A stretch of 64,000 nucleotides of DNA from Pseudomonas sp. efr-133-TYG-5 (GTDB lineage Bacteria; Pseudomonadota; Gammaproteobacteria; Pseudomonadales; Pseudomonadaceae). The stretch covers positions 1,178,001 through 1,242,000 of the forward strand of contig NZ_JARVSM010000001.1 in the NCBI RefSeq assembly GCF_030209175.1, given 5' to 3'. A program made the position numbers and the translations under genes. The notes under the pieces were generated by a model, which searched no databases, was not told where the DNA came from, and saw nothing but the letters and a program-made list of their open reading frames with translations. Positions 15,140-23,667 of this stretch are shown here, one piece after another. Numbering within the stretch: the stretch's first letter is position 1; the number at the start of each line of letters is the position of its first letter.

Positions 15140-16342
15140 TCAGCGTTGCGCGGTCTTGCTGACCGCAGCGCTGTTGTCATGGATCAACTGGGCGATCATC
15201 GCGTCGGCTTCGGCCAGTTGGCGGTCGTAGACGTTGGTGCTGAACGAGGCCTGTTGCGGCGGCTGCTGGGCCAGGACCGGGCCGCTCTGGTCATGCAGAT
15301 TGACCTCGACGTTGGTCGACAGACCGACGCGCAGCGGATGCTTGGCCAGTTCTTCGGCATTGATGTGAATCCGCACCGGCACCCGCTGGACGATCTTGAT
15401 CCAGTTACCGGTGGCGTTCTGCGCCGGCAACAGGGCAAACGCGCTGCCGGTACCGGCGCCGAGGCTGTCGACGGTGCCGCTGAATTTGACATCGCTGCCG
15501 TAGATGTCGGACTCGATGTCCACCGGTTGACCGATGCGCATGTCACGCAACTGGGTTTCCTTGAAGTTGGCATCGATCCACAGCTGATCCAGCGGGATCA
15601 CCGCCATCAGCGCGGTGCCCGGCTGCACGCGCTGGCCGAGTTGCACGGTGCGTTTGGCGACGTAACCGGTAACCGGCGCGATCAGGGTGCTACGGGCGTT
15701 GGTCAGGTAGGCCTGGCGCAGATCGGCAGCGGCCGACATCACGTCAGGGTGCGACGAAACCACAGTGTCATCGACCAGCGCACTGGTGGTTTTCAGTTGC
15801 TGCTTGGCATTGGCCAGGGCGTTTTGCGCCGAGGTCAGGTCGTCGCGGGCGTGGGACAGCTCTTCCTGGGAAATCGCCCCGCCGGCGGCGAGGTTTTTCC
15901 GGCGGTTGTAGTTGTCCTGAGCTTTCTGCACTTCAGCCTGTTGCGCATTGACCTGGGCTTTCATGCCATCGACGTTGCTGTACAGGCCGCGCACTTGACG
16001 CACGGTGCGCGCCAGTTTCGCCTGGGCACTTTGCAGGCCGACTTCGGCGTCGTTGGGGTCGAAGTTGACCAGCACCTGGCCTTCGTGGACCAGATCGCCA
16101 TCATCGGCGCCGATGCTGACCACGGTGCCGGTCACCAGCGGCGTGATCTCGACCACGTTGCCGTTGACGTAGGCGTCGTCGGTGCTTTCGTTCCAGCGTC
16201 CGATGAATTCGTGATAGGCCCAGACGCCGGCACCGGCGAGGAGCACCACCACGGCCAGCACCAGCAGCATCAGTTTGCGTTTGCGCGGATTGCCGGTGTC
16301 GGGTGTGTTGTCTTGAGGTTGAGTGTGTTCGGCAGTGGCCAT
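15140..16342 (-). CDS. emrA: EmrA-type membrane fusion protein (HlyD family)
   Basis: Periplasmic adaptor of 400 residues. An N-terminal cytoplasmic tail is followed by one membrane anchor (KLMLLVLAVVVLLAGAGVWAY, about 23-43) and the lipoyl half-motif around STDDAYVNGNVVEITPLVTG. A coiled-coil hairpin with many Gln and Ala fills 85-200, then the second lipoyl half and beta-barrel (TLIAPVTGYVAKRTVQLGQ). It links the inner-membrane transporter to the outer membrane factor. It lies 15 bases after the outer membrane factor gene. Confidence 0.93.
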   Translation of the reverse strand: MATAEHTQPQDNTPDTGNPRKRKLMLLVLAVVVLLAGAGVWAYHEFIGRWNESTDDAYVNGNVVEITPLVTGTVVSIGADDGDLVHEGQVLVNFDPNDAEVGLQSAQAKLARTVRQVRGLYSNVDGMKAQVNAQQAEVQKAQDNYNRRKNLAAGGAISQEELSHARDDLTSAQNALANAKQQLKTTSALVDDTVVSSHPDVMSAAADLRQAYLTNARSTLIAPVTGYVAKRTVQLGQRVQPGTALMAVIPLDQLWIDANFKETQLRDMRIGQPVDIESDIYGSDVKFSGTVDSLGAGTGSAFALLPAQNATGNWIKIVQRVPVRIHINAEELAKHPLRVGLSTNVEVNLHDQSGPVLAQQPPQQASFSTNVYDRQLAEADAMIAQLIHDNSAAVSKTAQR

Positions 16343-16357
16343 GACAAATACCTTGAA

Positions 16358-17827
16358 TTAGTTGTGCGCGGTGGCTGGAGTGGCGTTGGCTGCGGTCAGG
16401 GTTTCACCCTGGTAGCCGCCACCGAGCGCTTGCATCAGTTGAATCGACAGGTCGATCTGCTCGGCATTGAGGTTGGCCAGCTGACGCTGGGCCTGCAGCA
16501 ATTGCTGCTCGATGCTGAGCACGTCCAGGTAGTTGCCGATACCGGAGCCGTAGCGCTGGACGACGGTGTTGTAGGAGTCCTGGGCGATCTCGGTCGCGTG
16601 CTGCTGGGCGCCGATCTGGCGGCCGATGTCACGCAACTGGTTGATGGTGTCGCTGACATCCCCAAGGGCTTTGACCAGGTTCTTGTTGTACTGCGCCACC
16701 GCCAGGTCGTAATCGGCGTCGCGCGAGTCGAGGTTGGCGCGCAGGCGTCCGCCATCGAAAATCGGCACCGAAAGGGTCGGGGCGATATTGAAGAAGCGAC
16801 TGGCCGAACCGAACATCGCGTCACCCAGCAAGGATTCGGCACCGGCCGCTGCCGACAGGTTCAGGTTCGGATAGAACTGGGTCTTGGCTGCCGCAATGTT
16901 CTTGCTCGCTGCCTCGACGCGCCAGCGCGCGGCGACCAGATCCGGACGCCGCCCGAGCAGTTCTGCCGGCAGCACCGATGGCAGCGCCACGGCGCTGGCC
17001 TGCAGGACTTTCGGCCGGGCGATTTCGCTGCCGCGGTCCGGGCCTTTGCCCAGCAGCACGGCCAGGGCGATTTTCGCGCTGTTCAGGCGTTTTTCGGCGT
17101 CGATCAGGCTGGCTTCGGAGCTGGCTTCCAGGCTTTGCGTCTGCTGGAACTGATACTGACTGTCGATGCCGGCGCCCAGTCGGCGCTGACTCAGGTCGAG
17201 CATCTGCCGGGTGCGCTTGAGGTCTTCGCTGGCCAGGTCATAAATGATATGGGCCTGGCCGAGGTCGCTGTAGGCCCGGGCCACGTCAGCGGCGAGGGTC
17301 AGTTGCGCGGCCTGGCGGTCGACTTCCGCGGCGCGGGCTTCGCCAAGCGCGGCTTCCCAGGCGTCACGCTGACCGCCCCACAGGTCGAAGTTGTAATTGA
17401 AACCGGCGCTGACGTTACGCACGGTGGCGTAGGCATCGCCCTGCCCGCGCGGATCCTGATCCTTGGCCAGGCGCGAACGGCTGATGCCGGCGCTGGCGTC
17501 GAGGGTCGGATAGCGTTCGGCATCGGCGGCGTAGGCGGCGGCACTGGCCTGATGGGCGCGGGCTGCAGCGATCTGCATGTCCGGGTTGTCGTGCAGGGCT
17601 TCGCGGATCAGGCCGTCGAGCTGCGGATCGCCGAGGCTGGTCCACCAGTCGCTTTTTGGCCACGCGGCCGCTGACAGGGTCACGCCGTTGAGGGATTGCC
17701 CGGTCTTCAGGGTCTTGGCATCCAGGTTCTGGCCCTGGGTGTCGAGGCCGCTGTAGTTGGCGCAACCAGCGAGGATCATCGCCGAAAGCACCAGGGTCAG
17801 GCTGCTGCGCAAGGTTTTACCGCTCAT
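16358..17827 (-). CDS. Outer membrane efflux lipoprotein (NodT/OprM family)
   Basis: Outer membrane factor of 489 residues with a lipoprotein signal ending in LAGC (Cys about residue 22). Two repeats of the TolC-like OEP domain follow, with internal motifs such as DARAAEVDRQAAQLTLAADVA-type helices and GRRPDLVAARWRVEAA typical of the NodT family. It forms the exit duct of the EmrAB-type pump. ATG at 17827 is preferred because AGGTGA lies five bases before it; it overlaps the marR stop codon by eleven bases, indicating coupling. Confidence 0.93.
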   Translation of the reverse strand: MSGKTLRSSLTLVLSAMILAGCANYSGLDTQGQNLDAKTLKTGQSLNGVTLSAAAWPKSDWWTSLGDPQLDGLIREALHDNPDMQIAAARAHQASAAAYAADAERYPTLDASAGISRSRLAKDQDPRGQGDAYATVRNVSAGFNYNFDLWGGQRDAWEAALGEARAAEVDRQAAQLTLAADVARAYSDLGQAHIIYDLASEDLKRTRQMLDLSQRRLGAGIDSQYQFQQTQSLEASSEASLIDAEKRLNSAKIALAVLLGKGPDRGSEIARPKVLQASAVALPSVLPAELLGRRPDLVAARWRVEAASKNIAAAKTQFYPNLNLSAAAGAESLLGDAMFGSASRFFNIAPTLSVPIFDGGRLRANLDSRDADYDLAVAQYNKNLVKALGDVSDTINQLRDIGRQIGAQQHATEIAQDSYNTVVQRYGSGIGNYLDVLSIEQQLLQAQRQLANLNAEQIDLSIQLMQALGGGYQGETLTAANATPATAHN

Positions 17828-18299
17828 TGTGTTCACCTAAGCGCTGGAGGGTGATCGGGTCACCGGCCGCCAGCAAAATTTTCTTGAGGATGTATTCCAG
17901 GGTTTTCAACTCGTCCGGGGTGACGGCGCCGGCCAGTTCATTCATCGCGTCGGCACCGATGTGCGGCAGGCGATCGGCCAGTTGCTGGCCTTGCTCGGTC
18001 AGTTTCAATTGCACCTGGCGTCGGTCGCCTGCGCTGCGCTGGCGAACCAGGAAGCCTTTCTGTTCCAGACGATCGAGCATGCGCGTCATCGAACCGCTGT
18101 CCAGCGACAGGTGCCGGCAGAGCTCGGCCGGGGTGTCGACGCCGAACTGGGCCATGATGATCAACACCTTGAACTGCGCGGCAGTGATGCCGTGGGGTTC
18201 CATGTGGGTGTCGATGATCCGGTCCTTGAGCAGCGCGGCGCGGCCAAGCAACAGGCCGAGATGGCAATGCTGGAATTCGTCGGGGGTGAAATGCTTCAT
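17817..18299 (-). CDS. MarR-family repressor of the efflux operon
   Basis: Winged helix-turn-helix regulator of 160 residues. The DNA-binding part is clear: TPAELCRHLSLDSGSMTRMLDRLEQKGF (about 55-82) followed by the wing RQRSAGDRRQVQLKLTEQG. It is the first gene of the operon and probably represses it; two palindromic operators cover its promoter. Ligands that release such repressors are usually the drugs or phenolics that the pump exports. AGGTGAG lies just before the start codon. Confidence 0.93.
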   Translation of the reverse strand: MKHFTPDEFQHCHLGLLLGRAALLKDRIIDTHMEPHGITAAQFKVLIIMAQFGVDTPAELCRHLSLDSGSMTRMLDRLEQKGFLVRQRSAGDRRQVQLKLTEQGQQLADRLPHIGADAMNELAGAVTPDELKTLEYILKKILLAAGDPITLQRLGEHNER

Positions 18300-18313
18300 T
18301 TGCTCACCTAATA

Positions 18314-18366
18314 ACTGCCTAGGCAGTGAATGTATGTCGAGATGTTACTGCCTAGGCAGCGAATGT
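18314..18366. promoter_or_regulatory. Two tandem MarR-type operators
   Basis: ACTGCCTAGGCAGTGAATGT at 18314 and ACTGCCTAGGCAGCGAATGT at 18347 differ by one base and are offset by 33 bases, about three helical turns. Each holds the perfect palindrome CTGCCTAGGCAG. The second falls between the -35 and -10 hexamers and the first lies downstream of the -10, as expected for repression by the adjacent MarR protein. Confidence 0.82.
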
Positions 18367-18369
18367 CAA
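18342..18369 (-). promoter_or_regulatory. Sigma-70 promoter of the marR-efflux operon
   Basis: On the minus strand TTGACA (18369-18364) is followed after 16 bases by TAACAT (18347-18342). The -35 is perfect and the -10 matches four of six. The operator palindrome fills the spacer. Confidence 0.7.
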
Positions 18370-18440
18370 CGGAATAGTTAGGGAGCTTGGTAATTAGTTG
18401 ACCAGTGGACTGGGTTTTGTAACAGACAGGCGGACGCTTT

Positions 18441-18526
18441 CGCTGGCAAGCCAGCTCCCACAGGTTTCTGCGGTGTACGTGAATTTTGAGTGCAGCACGG
18501 ACACTATGGGAGCTGGCTTGCCAGCG
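18441..18526. repeat. REPIN of the GGGAGCTGGCTTGCCAGCG type
   Basis: CGCTGGCAAGCCAGCTCCCA at the left is matched by TGGGAGCTGGCTTGCCAGCG at the right. The repeat unit differs from the GAGCGAGCCTGCTCG type found elsewhere in the window, so at least two REP families are active in this genome. Confidence 0.83.
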
Positions 18527-18551
18527 ATTGGGACAACTCGGTTTAAAGGTG

Positions 18552-19874
18552 TCAGGCGTCGTCGGAAGGCTGGGCAGCCGCCGGCGGCTGGAGGGGATGC
18601 ACTTCGCGCCCGCGCAAGGCGGTGACTGCATAGCCACAGGCACGCCTGGTCACGGCATAAATGCTGTGCCAGCCCGGTGGCGCGGGCTCGATTGCAGCAT
18701 GCAGCGCCCGTGCGTAATCGAGCACCAGCCCCGGCGTCCAGGCCATCACCTCGGCGCGCTTGCGCACCTGCGCGGCCACCCAGAACTCGGGGCTGAAAAT
18801 GACTCGGGCGAAGTCGAGCATGCTCGAATGTCCACGATTCATCGCCCCTTCAAGGGCCGCTTCGAGGCTATGGGCGACGGCACTCGAGCAGTTGCGGCTG
18901 GTGAGGTTGTACGTGCTGTTCTGTCGATACTCAGCCCAGAACGCCTGCAACCGCCGGGCGTCGTAGTGGGCAAAACTGACCTGAACCGAAGACGGGCACC
19001 AGTCGGCCACCTCCCCCGCATAGTCAGGCAGGAACCTGCCGGCGACATCGTTGTTCGGCGTCGCCCGCAGCAAGCGCACGAAATCTCCCGCCGAACGATC
19101 GATGTCATCCTGCGGGTAATGGCTGATGTAAATGTCCGGGCCACATTCCAGCGCCGCATGGCCGGCGGAGATCACGCCGTTGATATCGACTGCCGCGATG
19201 TAGCGGTTGAGCAGCCGATTGCGCACTAGGGTGTCATCCACGGTGCCGCTGGGAGTCCAGACGTGAATCACCAAGGCGTCGCCGCTGGCCGGCGTATTGA
19301 CCGCAACTGGGCTTGTCTGTGCTGGCTGGCGTTTGAAGCGCACGGCTTGTCGCAACAAGGCGCAACCCGAAAGAAACAGGCTCATGCCGATACAGAACGG
19401 CACCGTGCCCTTGTACAGCGTCGGATACGGTTCGAAGATGAACAGGCCAAAGCCGATTTCAAACAACCCGGTGAGCACGGACAGGCGCCAACCGACAAAG
19501 CGCACCACCCCGGCGGCCGCCAGTCGAAACACGCCATCGAGCAGAAACGCCCCGCCAAACAGCAGCGCCAGAATCAGGCTGGCGGCATGTTGCCTGTCGA
19601 CGATCAGCAGGCCCAGCACCAGAAACGCCAGGCCTCGCGCCTTGCGCAGGACCGCGGCGGTGCCAGTGTGCGGTGCCGGCACCAGCAGAATGATCAGGGC
19701 TTCGAGCAACAGCAGATAGCCGAACACATGCAACGGGAAATACAGCACGCCATCCAGCGCATCGATGAAGATGGCCACGCCCGCCGCGCCCCAGACAACG
19801 CCCGTCAGCGCCAGCGCCGACCAACGTTGGCGGACAAAATCACTACCGAGCAGGACCATACTCAAGCGGACCAT
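18552..19874 (-). CDS. HdeD-like (DUF308) membrane protein fused to a papain-like C-terminal domain
   Basis: Protein of 440 residues. The first 180 residues carry about six hydrophobic helices arranged like DUF308/HdeD acid-resistance proteins (ILALLFGGAFLLDGVFRLAA is typical). After a linker, residues 200-420 form a soluble domain with GHAAL (His239), YISHYP, and NLTSRNCSSAVAHSLE (Cys329). A histidine followed by a cysteine in an NC motif is the order found in circularly permuted papain-like folds (LRAT, PPPDE, DUF4105). The soluble domain may be a peptidase, amidase or acyltransferase; its substrate is unknown. Start at 19874 excludes an upstream extension that lacks hydrophobic or domain character. 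It follows tamB on the same strand but after a hairpin. Confidence 0.6.
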   Translation of the reverse strand: MVRLSMVLLGSDFVRQRWSALALTGVVWGAAGVAIFIDALDGVLYFPLHVFGYLLLLEALIILLVPAPHTGTAAVLRKARGLAFLVLGLLIVDRQHAASLILALLFGGAFLLDGVFRLAAAGVVRFVGWRLSVLTGLFEIGFGLFIFEPYPTLYKGTVPFCIGMSLFLSGCALLRQAVRFKRQPAQTSPVAVNTPASGDALVIHVWTPSGTVDDTLVRNRLLNRYIAAVDINGVISAGHAALECGPDIYISHYPQDDIDRSAGDFVRLLRATPNNDVAGRFLPDYAGEVADWCPSSVQVSFAHYDARRLQAFWAEYRQNSTYNLTSRNCSSAVAHSLEAALEGAMNRGHSSMLDFARVIFSPEFWVAAQVRKRAEVMAWTPGLVLDYARALHAAIEPAPPGWHSIYAVTRRACGYAVTALRGREVHPLQPPAAAQPSDDA

Positions 19875-19950
19875 AGGCGTCCCTGTTCTCTTCGGGCAGC
19901 CGCAAACCGCGCAGCGCTCAGGCTGCGCTGAGTCTAATACATTCTGCACA

Positions 19951-19978
19951 GACCGGATCGCCGCGCGACGATCCGGTC
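19951..19978 (-). terminator. Hairpin after tamB
   Basis: GACCGGATCG, loop of eight bases, CGATCCGGTC. Lies 15 bases beyond the tamB stop codon. There is no T-run, so termination is probable rather than certain. Confidence 0.5.
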
Positions 19979-19992
19979 AGGGGGACGCGCGC

Positions 19993-22900
19993 CTAGAAAT
20001 CGCGCTTGTAGAAGATGTCCAGCGAACTGGCGACGCCGCTGGCCGCTTCGACATAGACCTTCTTGCTCAGTTTGTAACGCAAGGCAATGGTGTTGGCCGG
20101 CTCGAACACGCCGACGCCATAACGCAGGCTGAGTTTCTCGGAGATATTGCCGCTGGCGACCACACTGGTGGTGTTGCCGCTGCCCTGGGTGTCGAGCTGG
20201 AAATCCTGGATGCCGAGGTCCTTGGCCAGACTGCTGGTCACGCCGGAACTGCCCATCAGGCCCAGGCCCAACGCCGCTTGCGCGAGCATGTTGTTGTCCT
20301 CGCCATTGGTGCTCAACGGGCGTCCAAGCACCAGGTAGGACAACGCCTGCTCCTGGCTCATTGCCGGTTCGGAGAAGATCTGCGTGGTCGGCTGCTCGGC
20401 GCTGCCGCTCAGGCGGATACCGGCAATCACGTCGTCGGTCTGGCGGATCGCCTCGATATCGAGGTACGGCTGATCGAGCGGCCCGGCGAACAGCAGGCGC
20501 GCCCGGCGCACGCTCAGGCGCTGTCCGTAGGCGCGGTAGCGGCCGTCGTTGAGCCACAGCTCGCCACGGGTGTCGAGGTTGTCGCCAATGTGCACCTGAC
20601 CCTGCACGTTGGCGGTCAGGCCGAATCCGCTGAAGGCGAGTCGGTCCTGGCCGACCACCACGTCGATGTCCATTTTCATCGCCAGCGGCGGTTTGCCCTC
20701 TTCGGTCTGCTGGCCGACGATGATCGTGTCATCGGAGACTTTCACCGTCGATGGCGGCAGTTCGCGCACGGTGATTTCGCCCTTGGGCACCAGCACCTTG
20801 CCGGCAATCGCCAGCTCGTCGCCGGCCATGGAGATCTTCAGGTCGGGCGCCACTTCGAGCTTCGCGTACGGCTCGACGCTGACCGGCAGCTGCGCGCCCT
20901 TGAGCGCCAGATCGACCACCAGCGCCTGGCCCCAGGCGATATTGCCGTTGAGGCTGCCCTGCCCGTTCGGGCCGCTTTTCCAGCCGCCGTCCAGGCGCAC
21001 GCTTTCCCCGGCGATCACCGCTTGCAGTTGCAGCGCCTGCAGCTCCATCGGCAGTTCCGGCCCGGCGACTTCACCATTGCTCAACTGCACGGTGCCGTTG
21101 ACCAGCGGCGCCAGCAGACCACCGGAAATCGTGCCGCTGCCGTTGAGACGCCCGGTGAGTTTTTCCACCATCGGCACAAACGGCCGCGCCACCGACAGAT
21201 CCAGCCCGCTCAAACGGAACGAGCCACTCAGCGGTTTGTTTTTCGGCAGCGGATTGAGCTGGGCCTGCACGTTCAATTCGCCGAGCTTGCCGCCGACGAA
21301 GTTGAGGTCGGTGTCGACGCGCTTGGGCGTCAGCTTGCTGGTCAGTTTCAGCGTCTGGTAGGGGAAATCCAGCCACTGCTGCTTTTCCTTTATGCGCAGG
21401 GTGCCGCCGCTGGCATCGATGCTGACCGCGCCGTTCGGGCCGCTGGCCGGCAAGTCCAGTTGCAGGTCGGCGTTGAGCCGGCCCTGCCAGGCGAAATCCT
21501 TGGGCAACCATTGCGCCAGGCTTTCGATGGGGAACTGCTTGAGGTGATAGCGCAGCTTCGGCTCGGGCAGCAGCCGCTGGTCTTCGCCGCACAGACTGGC
21601 ATTGCCGGACAGCCAGCAATGCGCGCCGAAGTTGATCTTGCCGTCGGCCAGACGCTCGAGTTTCGCCGGGCTCTGCAATTTCCAGTCCTGGCCGCCAGCC
21701 TGAATGTCGCCGCTGGCCAGACGGCCGCGCCAGTTGCCCTGGTCCAGAGTGCCGTCCAAGCCAAGGGCCAGTTTCAGCTTCGGCCCGAGCAGATCGAGGT
21801 TGAGTTGCTGGCGCTTGATGTCGCCCTGAGCGCTGGCGGTCAACACGCCCAGATTGGTGTCGCCGGCCTGAATGCCGCTGCCCTTGAGGTCGATCTTCGC
21901 CCGTTGCGCACTGTCGAGCGTCGCATCCAGGTTGAGGCTTTGCAGGCGGTTGTCCTGGAACGCCAGTTGCGAACCTTGCAGGCCGAGCTTGCCTTGCGGC
22001 GCTTTCAGCGTACCGGCGACGTTGACCTGACCCATGACCTGCCCGCGCAGTTGCGGCCAGAGCTGGGCCAGGCGCGCCAACTTGATGTCGATCTGGCCGG
22101 TAAGCTTCTGTTGCAGGCTGCCCTTGCCGCTGATGCTGTTGTCGCCGAGGCGGATTTGCAGCGCATTGAGGTTCCACTGCTCGCCGGCACCGTCAGCCTT
22201 GGCCTGGAGGATTGCCGGTTGCCCGCGCAGCTTGCCCTTGAGGTCGAGGTCGGCGCTGAGGCTCAGGCGCTCGTTCTTCATCTCGCCCCGGCTTTTCAAC
22301 GGCCCGGCCAGGGTGCCCGGCAACTCCGCGACCCAGTACGCCGGGTTGAGCGCCGACAGCTCCAGCGCGGTGTCCCAGGCAATGCCATCGGCGAACCGCA
22401 CGTTGACATGCCCTTCAGCCTGGCCCTGCCCGGCCTGCATCTGCAGCTGCGGCAAGGCGATCTGTTGCAGGTTGCCGCTGAACGGGCTGCTCAGGGTGAA
22501 TGCCCCCGCCGGCCCATCCAGGGCGGCGGCAAAGTTACCCAGGTATTGACCATCGGTGTAGGAGACTTCGCCAGTGAAGGTACGCAAGGCGACTTGCGGC
22601 TCGTCGATTTCGTTATAGAGCCGATGCCACGGGAAATCCTGCCAGTTGATCGTGGCTTGGGCGGAGAGGCCTTTGCTCCAGTCGACGCTGCCGCTGAGTT
22701 TGAGGCTTTGCTTGTCGTTGGCACTGAGGTCGAGGCCGGCGATCTGCGCGCCGCTGGCATCGACCTTACCCTTGAGCAGCAGCGCCACCGGGCCTTTGTC
22801 GGCGGGCAGCGTGGCATGGCCGTCGAGCTGGTAGCCGTTCTTCAGATCGCCCTCGCCGGTCAACACCAGTTGATTGAATTGCAGGGTATCCGGCAGATCG

Positions 22901-23667
22901 GCGCTGGGTTTGAACGCGTCCGAGGTGATGCGTACCTTGGCTGGCAGGTTTTCCGCCAGCGGTTGCAATTCGCCGCGCAACTGGCCGTCCAGGTAGCCAC
23001 GGCTGTCGGCGTGCAGGTTGAGGGTTTTCAGCAAGTCGCCGTCGATGTTCAGCGCCAGCGTCCACGGCTCGGGAGCGGGCGACGGCAAGGTCAGGTCACC
23101 GCTGATGTTCAGCGGCCAGTTGCCGGTCGGTTGCAGCAGGCCCGACAGATTCAGGCTCAACTCGTCGCGTTGCAGTTTCACGCTGTCGATCTGCATGCCT
23201 TTGGCCGTCCAGTGCGCCGCCAGTTGCAGGCCTTTCAACGCTTCACTGCCGTTGAACAACAGGCTGCCGACCTGCACGTCGCCCAGCTCGATGGCCACGG
23301 GCAATTGCAGATCAGGCAGCGCGATCGGAGCGCTTTCACGGGTTTCCTCGCTCGGCGGCAATTGCAGGCTGACTGTATCGGCCTTGAGCTGCTCGATGCA
23401 CAGGGTCATGCGCGTCAGGCACAGCGGCGACCAGGCGAAGATCGCCCGATTCAGTTCGACGCGGCGGGTGTCCTGCTGCAACAACAGATGATCGGCGCTC
23501 CATTGCCCACCGAGGCGGCCCTGAAAGTTTTCGACGCTCAGGCCCGGAACCAGACCCAGCACCCAACGGCTGCCAGCCTGCGTGCCGAGCACCGCGGTGA
23601 TGCTCAAAACCATCAGCAGCACCAGCGACAGCAGCGCCAGAGCCGAAATTTTCAAACCACGCTTCAC
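19993..23667 (-). CDS. tamB: Translocation and assembly module subunit TamB
   Basis: Very long protein of 1224 residues with an N-terminal membrane anchor (ISALALLSLVLLMVLSITAVLG, about 7-28). The body is repetitive beta-strand sequence of the AsmA/TamB superfamily, and the C-terminal DUF490 domain holds the conserved stretch LSYLVLGRPLS followed by LRYGVGVFEPANTIALRYKL and a terminal Phe. It spans the periplasm as a hydrophobic groove and, with TamA, supports outer membrane protein assembly or phospholipid transport. The start overlaps the tamA stop by four bases. Confidence 0.95.
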   Translation of the reverse strand: MKRGLKISALALLSLVLLMVLSITAVLGTQAGSRWVLGLVPGLSVENFQGRLGGQWSADHLLLQQDTRRVELNRAIFAWSPLCLTRMTLCIEQLKADTVSLQLPPSEETRESAPIALPDLQLPVAIELGDVQVGSLLFNGSEALKGLQLAAHWTAKGMQIDSVKLQRDELSLNLSGLLQPTGNWPLNISGDLTLPSPAPEPWTLALNIDGDLLKTLNLHADSRGYLDGQLRGELQPLAENLPAKVRITSDAFKPSADLPDTLQFNQLVLTGEGDLKNGYQLDGHATLPADKGPVALLLKGKVDASGAQIAGLDLSANDKQSLKLSGSVDWSKGLSAQATINWQDFPWHRLYNEIDEPQVALRTFTGEVSYTDGQYLGNFAAALDGPAGAFTLSSPFSGNLQQIALPQLQMQAGQGQAEGHVNVRFADGIAWDTALELSALNPAYWVAELPGTLAGPLKSRGEMKNERLSLSADLDLKGKLRGQPAILQAKADGAGEQWNLNALQIRLGDNSISGKGSLQQKLTGQIDIKLARLAQLWPQLRGQVMGQVNVAGTLKAPQGKLGLQGSQLAFQDNRLQSLNLDATLDSAQRAKIDLKGSGIQAGDTNLGVLTASAQGDIKRQQLNLDLLGPKLKLALGLDGTLDQGNWRGRLASGDIQAGGQDWKLQSPAKLERLADGKINFGAHCWLSGNASLCGEDQRLLPEPKLRYHLKQFPIESLAQWLPKDFAWQGRLNADLQLDLPASGPNGAVSIDASGGTLRIKEKQQWLDFPYQTLKLTSKLTPKRVDTDLNFVGGKLGELNVQAQLNPLPKNKPLSGSFRLSGLDLSVARPFVPMVEKLTGRLNGSGTISGGLLAPLVNGTVQLSNGEVAGPELPMELQALQLQAVIAGESVRLDGGWKSGPNGQGSLNGNIAWGQALVVDLALKGAQLPVSVEPYAKLEVAPDLKISMAGDELAIAGKVLVPKGEITVRELPPSTVKVSDDTIIVGQQTEEGKPPLAMKMDIDVVVGQDRLAFSGFGLTANVQGQVHIGDNLDTRGELWLNDGRYRAYGQRLSVRRARLLFAGPLDQPYLDIEAIRQTDDVIAGIRLSGSAEQPTTQIFSEPAMSQEQALSYLVLGRPLSTNGEDNNMLAQAALGLGLMGSSGVTSSLAKDLGIQDFQLDTQGSGNTTSVVASGNISEKLSLRYGVGVFEPANTIALRYKLSKKVYVEAASGVASSLDIFYKRDF

